From positions 22,945 to 31,047 of the forward strand of contig DCUN01000016.1 of the NCBI GenBank assembly GCA_002327225.1: 8,103 nucleotides of DNA. Direction: 5' to 3'. Below are positions 5,830 through 8,103 of this stretch, piece by piece. A model generated the notes under the pieces. It saw only the letters and a list, made by a program, of their open reading frames with translations, was not told where the DNA came from and made no database searches. A program made the translations under genes and the position numbers. The DNA is from Desulfobulbaceae bacterium UBA2213 (lineage in GTDB: Bacteria; Desulfobacterota; Desulfobulbia; Desulfobulbales; Desulfocapsaceae). Positions within the stretch are counted from its first letter, which is position 1. Each line of letters starts with the position of its first letter.

Positions 5830-5885
5830 ATGGACGGCGCAAGAGCGACCGGCCCCGCATGCCGTTCTGGAAGTCAAAAAAAGTA

Positions 5886-5928
5886 TGAGTAGCCGTCTTG
5901 CGACGGCTTGCTCATCGAAGTTTCTTCG
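5886..5928. other. Adjacent pair of hairpins (REP-like) between ilvE and groES
   Basis: The first is a perfect 7-bp stem AGCCGTC-TTGC-GACGGCT (5891-5908), extended by TGAG/CTCA (5886-5889 with 5911-5914). The second is CGAAG-TTT-CTTCG (5916-5928). Neither has a T tract. The tetranucleotide GTAG overlaps the base of the first stem, a feature of some REP palindromes, but one copy cannot prove a repeat family. The gap 5752-6112 contains no gene I would support. Confidence 0.45.
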
Positions 5929-5983
5929 GCAAAAGGTCTTGGCGTGAGGTTATGGGGTGGATGTTTTTTTTGATATCCAGCCC

Positions 5984-6011
5984 TTGCTTTTTGCAAAAGC
6001 CAGCCTATAGT
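5984..6011 (+). promoter_or_regulatory. Probable groESL promoter
   Basis: TTGCTT (5984-5989), 16-bp spacer, TATAGT (6006-6011): a good sigma-70-type match about 100 bp before groES. The same bases can be read as a poor heat-shock sigma-32 site (CTTGCTT, 14 bp, CCTATAGT). The transcript would start near 6018 and have a leader of about 95 nt. No other promoter in the 361-bp gap looks as good. Confidence 0.6.
5986..6000. promoter_or_regulatory. Inverted repeat in the groES promoter spacer, possible operator
   Basis: GCTTTT-TGC-AAAAGC is a perfect 6-bp inverted repeat that overlaps the -35 end and the spacer, a placement typical of repressor operators. It is not the CIRCE sequence bound by HrcA, which I do not find upstream of groES. 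Confidence 0.35.
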
Positions 6012-6112
6012 TTTGCCCAGTTTCGAGGGGGTCGGTTTTTGTCATCGATACTCCAGGTTAATGCAGGGGGCGGATGCCCAATCATCAAATAAAATCGTGT
6101 AGGAGGAAATAC

Positions 6113-6400
6113 ATGAAAATTCGTCCATTGAATGATCGTCTTTTAGTGAAAAGGCTGGAAGAGATAACAAAGACCGCCGGTGGAATTATCATCCCTGACA
6201 GCGCCAAAGAAAAACCAGCCGAAGGTGAGGTTATTGCTGTAGGACCCGGTAAGACCAATGAAAAGGGTGACCGTGTGGCCCTGCAGGTAAAGGCCGGGGA
6301 TAAGGTACTCTTTTCTAAGTATGGTGGCACTGATGTGAAACTTGATGGTGTGGATTACCTCATCATGCGTGAAGATGATATCATGGGTATCATTGAATAA
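6113..6400 (+). CDS. groES: Co-chaperonin GroES (Cpn10)
   Basis: A 95-aa protein of normal length that forms the heptameric lid of the GroEL folding chamber in the cytosol. MKIRPLNDRLLVKR starts the beta-barrel. EEITKTAGGIIIPDSAKEKP (16-35) is the mobile loop, whose hydrophobic tripeptide Ile-Ile-Ile (25-27) docks onto the GroEL apical domain. EGEVIAVGPG (37-46) and AGDKVLFSKYGGTDVKLDG (61-79) are conserved barrel segments, and YLIMREDDIMGIIE ends it. AGGAGG (6101-6106) lies 6 nt before ATG 6113, so a longer upstream frame from 6074 is not the start. The gene is followed after 68 bp by groEL, the standard operon order. Confidence 0.98.
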   Translation: MKIRPLNDRLLVKRLEEITKTAGGIIIPDSAKEKPAEGEVIAVGPGKTNEKGDRVALQVKAGDKVLFSKYGGTDVKLDGVDYLIMREDDIMGIIE

Positions 6401-6468
6401 AAAAGCGTCAGGCGGTGTAATGTTACTGTCCCTTGCAGAGGGGCGTGAATGATAAAAGGAGATATATA

Positions 6469-8103
6469 ATGGCTGGAAAAGATATTAAATACGGTGTTAA
6501 GGCCCGCGAGTCTATTCTCGTTGGTGTCAATACCCTGGCAAATGCTGTAAAGGTAACACTTGGTCCCAAGGGTCGGAATGTACTGATTGAAAAATCATAC
6601 GGTTCCCCCACTATCACCAAAGATGGTGTGACCGTGGCCAAAGAGATTGAGCTGACCGACAAGTTTGAAAACATGGGCGCCCAGATGGTGCGCGAAGTTG
6701 CCTCCAAGACCTCTGATGTGGCCGGCGACGGTACCACAACCGCCACGGTTCTTGCTCAGTCGATCTATACCGAGGGCGTGAAGCTGGTAGCGGCCGGTGG
6801 CAACCCCATGGAGATCAAGCGCGGCATTGATAAGAGCGTTGAGGCCATTGTTGCTGAGCTCAAGAAGATCGCCACGCCTACCAAAGAGCAGAAAGAGATT
6901 GCCCAAGTCGGCACCATCTCTGCCAACAGTGATGAGACTATCGGTAACATCATTGCCGAGGCCATGGACAAGGTTGGTAAGGAAGGCGTTATCACCGTTG
7001 AAGAAGCAAAATCGATGGATACCACCCTTGATGTTGTCGAGGGGATGCAGTTTGACCGCGGTTATCTCTCGCCTTATTTTGTAACCGATGCGGATCGGAT
7101 GGAAGTGAATATGGAAGATCCTTATTTTCTCATTGTTGAGAAAAAGGTCTCCAATATGAAGGACCTGCTGCCGGTGCTCGAGTCTGTGGCCAAAATGGGT
7201 CGCGGTCTGTTCATCGTCGCTGAAGATGTTGACGGCGAAGCATTGGCGACCCTTGTTGTCAACAAGCTGCGCGGCACTCTGAATGTGGCGGCTGTCAAGG
7301 CCCCCGGCTTTGGTGATCGCCGTAAGGCCATGCTGGAGGATATCGCTATCCTTACCGGCGGCCAGGTCGTGACTGAAGATCTCGGAATCAAGCTTGAGAA
7401 TGTAACCCTGGCTGACCTTGGTACTGCCAAGCGGGTTGTGGTGACCAAAGACAACACCACCATCATTGATGGTTCCGGTGATAAGGTCAAGCTCGAGGCC
7501 CGTGTTAAACAGATCCGCACCCAGATTGACGATTCCACCTCAGACTATGATAAAGAGAAGTTGCAGGAGCGTCTTGCCAAATTGATCGGCGGCGTGGCCG
7601 TTATCAATGTCGGTGCAGCCACCGAGATGGAGATGAAAGAGAAGAAGGCCCGTGTGGAAGACGCCCTGAACGCCACTCGTGCGGCCGTTGAGGAAGGTGT
7701 AGTGCCTGGCGGCGGTGTCGCTTATCTGCGTTGCCTGAAAGCCCTGGACGCCCTGGTGCTTCCTGGCGAGCAGGAGCTTGGCAAGAATATCCTGCGTCGC
7801 GCTCTGGAAGAGCCAATCCGTCAGATTGCCAACAATGCCGGCCGTGAAGGTTCTGTTATCGTTGAGCATGTGAAAGGCCTGCAAGGAGCCTTCGGCTTTA
7901 ACGCTGCCACCGAGCAGTATGAGGACCTGATTGCTGCCGGTGTTATCGATCCTGCCAAGGTAACCCGTACAGCCCTGCAGAATGCAGCCTCTGTCTCCGG
8001 AATGCTGTTGACTACCGAGTGTGTTATTGCCGATATGCCTGAGGAAAAGGGCGCCGGCGGTGGTATGGGCATGCCTCCAGGCGGCATGGGCGGCATGGGC
8101 GGC
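6469..8103 (+). CDS. groEL: Chaperonin GroEL (Cpn60), 3' end cut by window
   Basis: 545 codons are present and the frame is still open at the window end, so only a few residues and the stop are missing (usual length about 548-550). The protein forms the double-ring ATP-dependent folding chamber. Equatorial nucleotide-binding motifs are TLGPKGRNV (30-38), DGVTVAKEIEL (52-62) and GDGTTTATVLAQ (86-97). Asp87, Asp52 and the catalytic Asp398 (in RVEDALNATRAAVEEG) are all present, as is VVPGGGVAYL (411-420). The apical domain spans roughly 190-375, and the C-terminus is the flexible Gly-Gly-Met tail (about 530 onward). AAGGAG (6456-6461) lies 7 nt before ATG 6469. It is co-transcribed with groES; the 68-bp gap has only a minor CCCT/AGGG stem. 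Confidence 0.98.
   Translation, partial: MAGKDIKYGVKARESILVGVNTLANAVKVTLGPKGRNVLIEKSYGSPTITKDGVTVAKEIELTDKFENMGAQMVREVASKTSDVAGDGTTTATVLAQSIYTEGVKLVAAGGNPMEIKRGIDKSVEAIVAELKKIATPTKEQKEIAQVGTISANSDETIGNIIAEAMDKVGKEGVITVEEAKSMDTTLDVVEGMQFDRGYLSPYFVTDADRMEVNMEDPYFLIVEKKVSNMKDLLPVLESVAKMGRGLFIVAEDVDGEALATLVVNKLRGTLNVAAVKAPGFGDRRKAMLEDIAILTGGQVVTEDLGIKLENVTLADLGTAKRVVVTKDNTTIIDGSGDKVKLEARVKQIRTQIDDSTSDYDKEKLQERLAKLIGGVAVINVGAATEMEMKEKKARVEDALNATRAAVEEGVVPGGGVAYLRCLKALDALVLPGEQELGKNILRRALEEPIRQIANNAGREGSVIVEHVKGLQGAFGFNAATEQYEDLIAAGVIDPAKVTRTALQNAASVSGMLLTTECVIADMPEEKGAGGGMGMPPGGMGGMGG

Noticed and set aside
5796..5831. CTTGTGC ... CCCCAT as a sigma-32 heat-shock promoter for groES
   Set aside because: The elements are separated by 23 bp, far more than the 13-15 bp usual for sigma-32, and CCCCAT is part of the GGGGCC/GGCCCC hairpin.
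5386..5877. Minus-strand open frame covering the end of ilvE and the spacer
   Set aside because: It is an antisense shadow over ilvE, and its spacer part overlaps the hairpin region without coding features.
5898..6092. 64-codon plus-strand frame upstream of groES
   Set aside because: It spans a hairpin and the probable groES promoter, lacks a good ribosome site, and its residue content looks like untranslated DNA.
1..8103. CRISPR array, toxin-antitoxin pair, or second attachment-site copy of the tRNA 3' end
   Set aside because: No regularly spaced repeats and no small paired genes are seen, and the tRNA-end sequence does not recur in the window; the nearest GC-rich likeness at about 5851 is too short.

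Overview
The window looks like a chromosomal segment of a Gram-negative anaerobe. The GroEL, GroES and branched-chain aminotransferase sequences most resemble those of Desulfobacterota (former Deltaproteobacteria, perhaps Desulfobulbales). That placement comes from remembered family sequences and is inference. The right half (about 3308-8103) is ordinary core genome. The left part (26 to about 3200) has the look of a small accessory region next to a tRNA 3' end.

Layout. Bases 1-25 are the 3' end of a tRNA, probably tRNA-Pro, followed by a strong intrinsic terminator. Next comes a gene-free stretch with two short tandem repeats. Two minus-strand genes follow, each with a PD-(D/E)XK nuclease domain of the type I restriction HsdR N-terminal kind (205-999 and 1233-2303). 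A 185-bp miniature inverted-repeat element with a perfect 8-bp target duplication lies between them. Without it the two genes would be only 40 bp apart, so they were probably one operon. A small, AT-rich gene for an exported protein of unknown function (2529-3035, minus) follows. It is bracketed by two copies of an 83-84 bp direct repeat that carries a minus-strand terminator.

From 3308 the region becomes core-like. A PerM/AI-2E-type membrane protein (minus) is divergent from a branched-chain aminotransferase (ilvE, plus). A 361-bp hairpin-rich gap carries a good promoter with an inverted repeat in its spacer, and then come groES and an almost complete groEL cut by the window end.

How the genes work together. 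groES and groEL form the chaperonin operon. IlvE performs the final transamination of Ile, Leu and Val synthesis. PerM is a stand-alone membrane protein. The two nuclease-domain genes have no visible methyltransferase, specificity subunit or helicase partner in the window. They are best read as a small defence-like or restriction-related module of unknown mechanism, inserted beside a tRNA and later hit by the miniature element.
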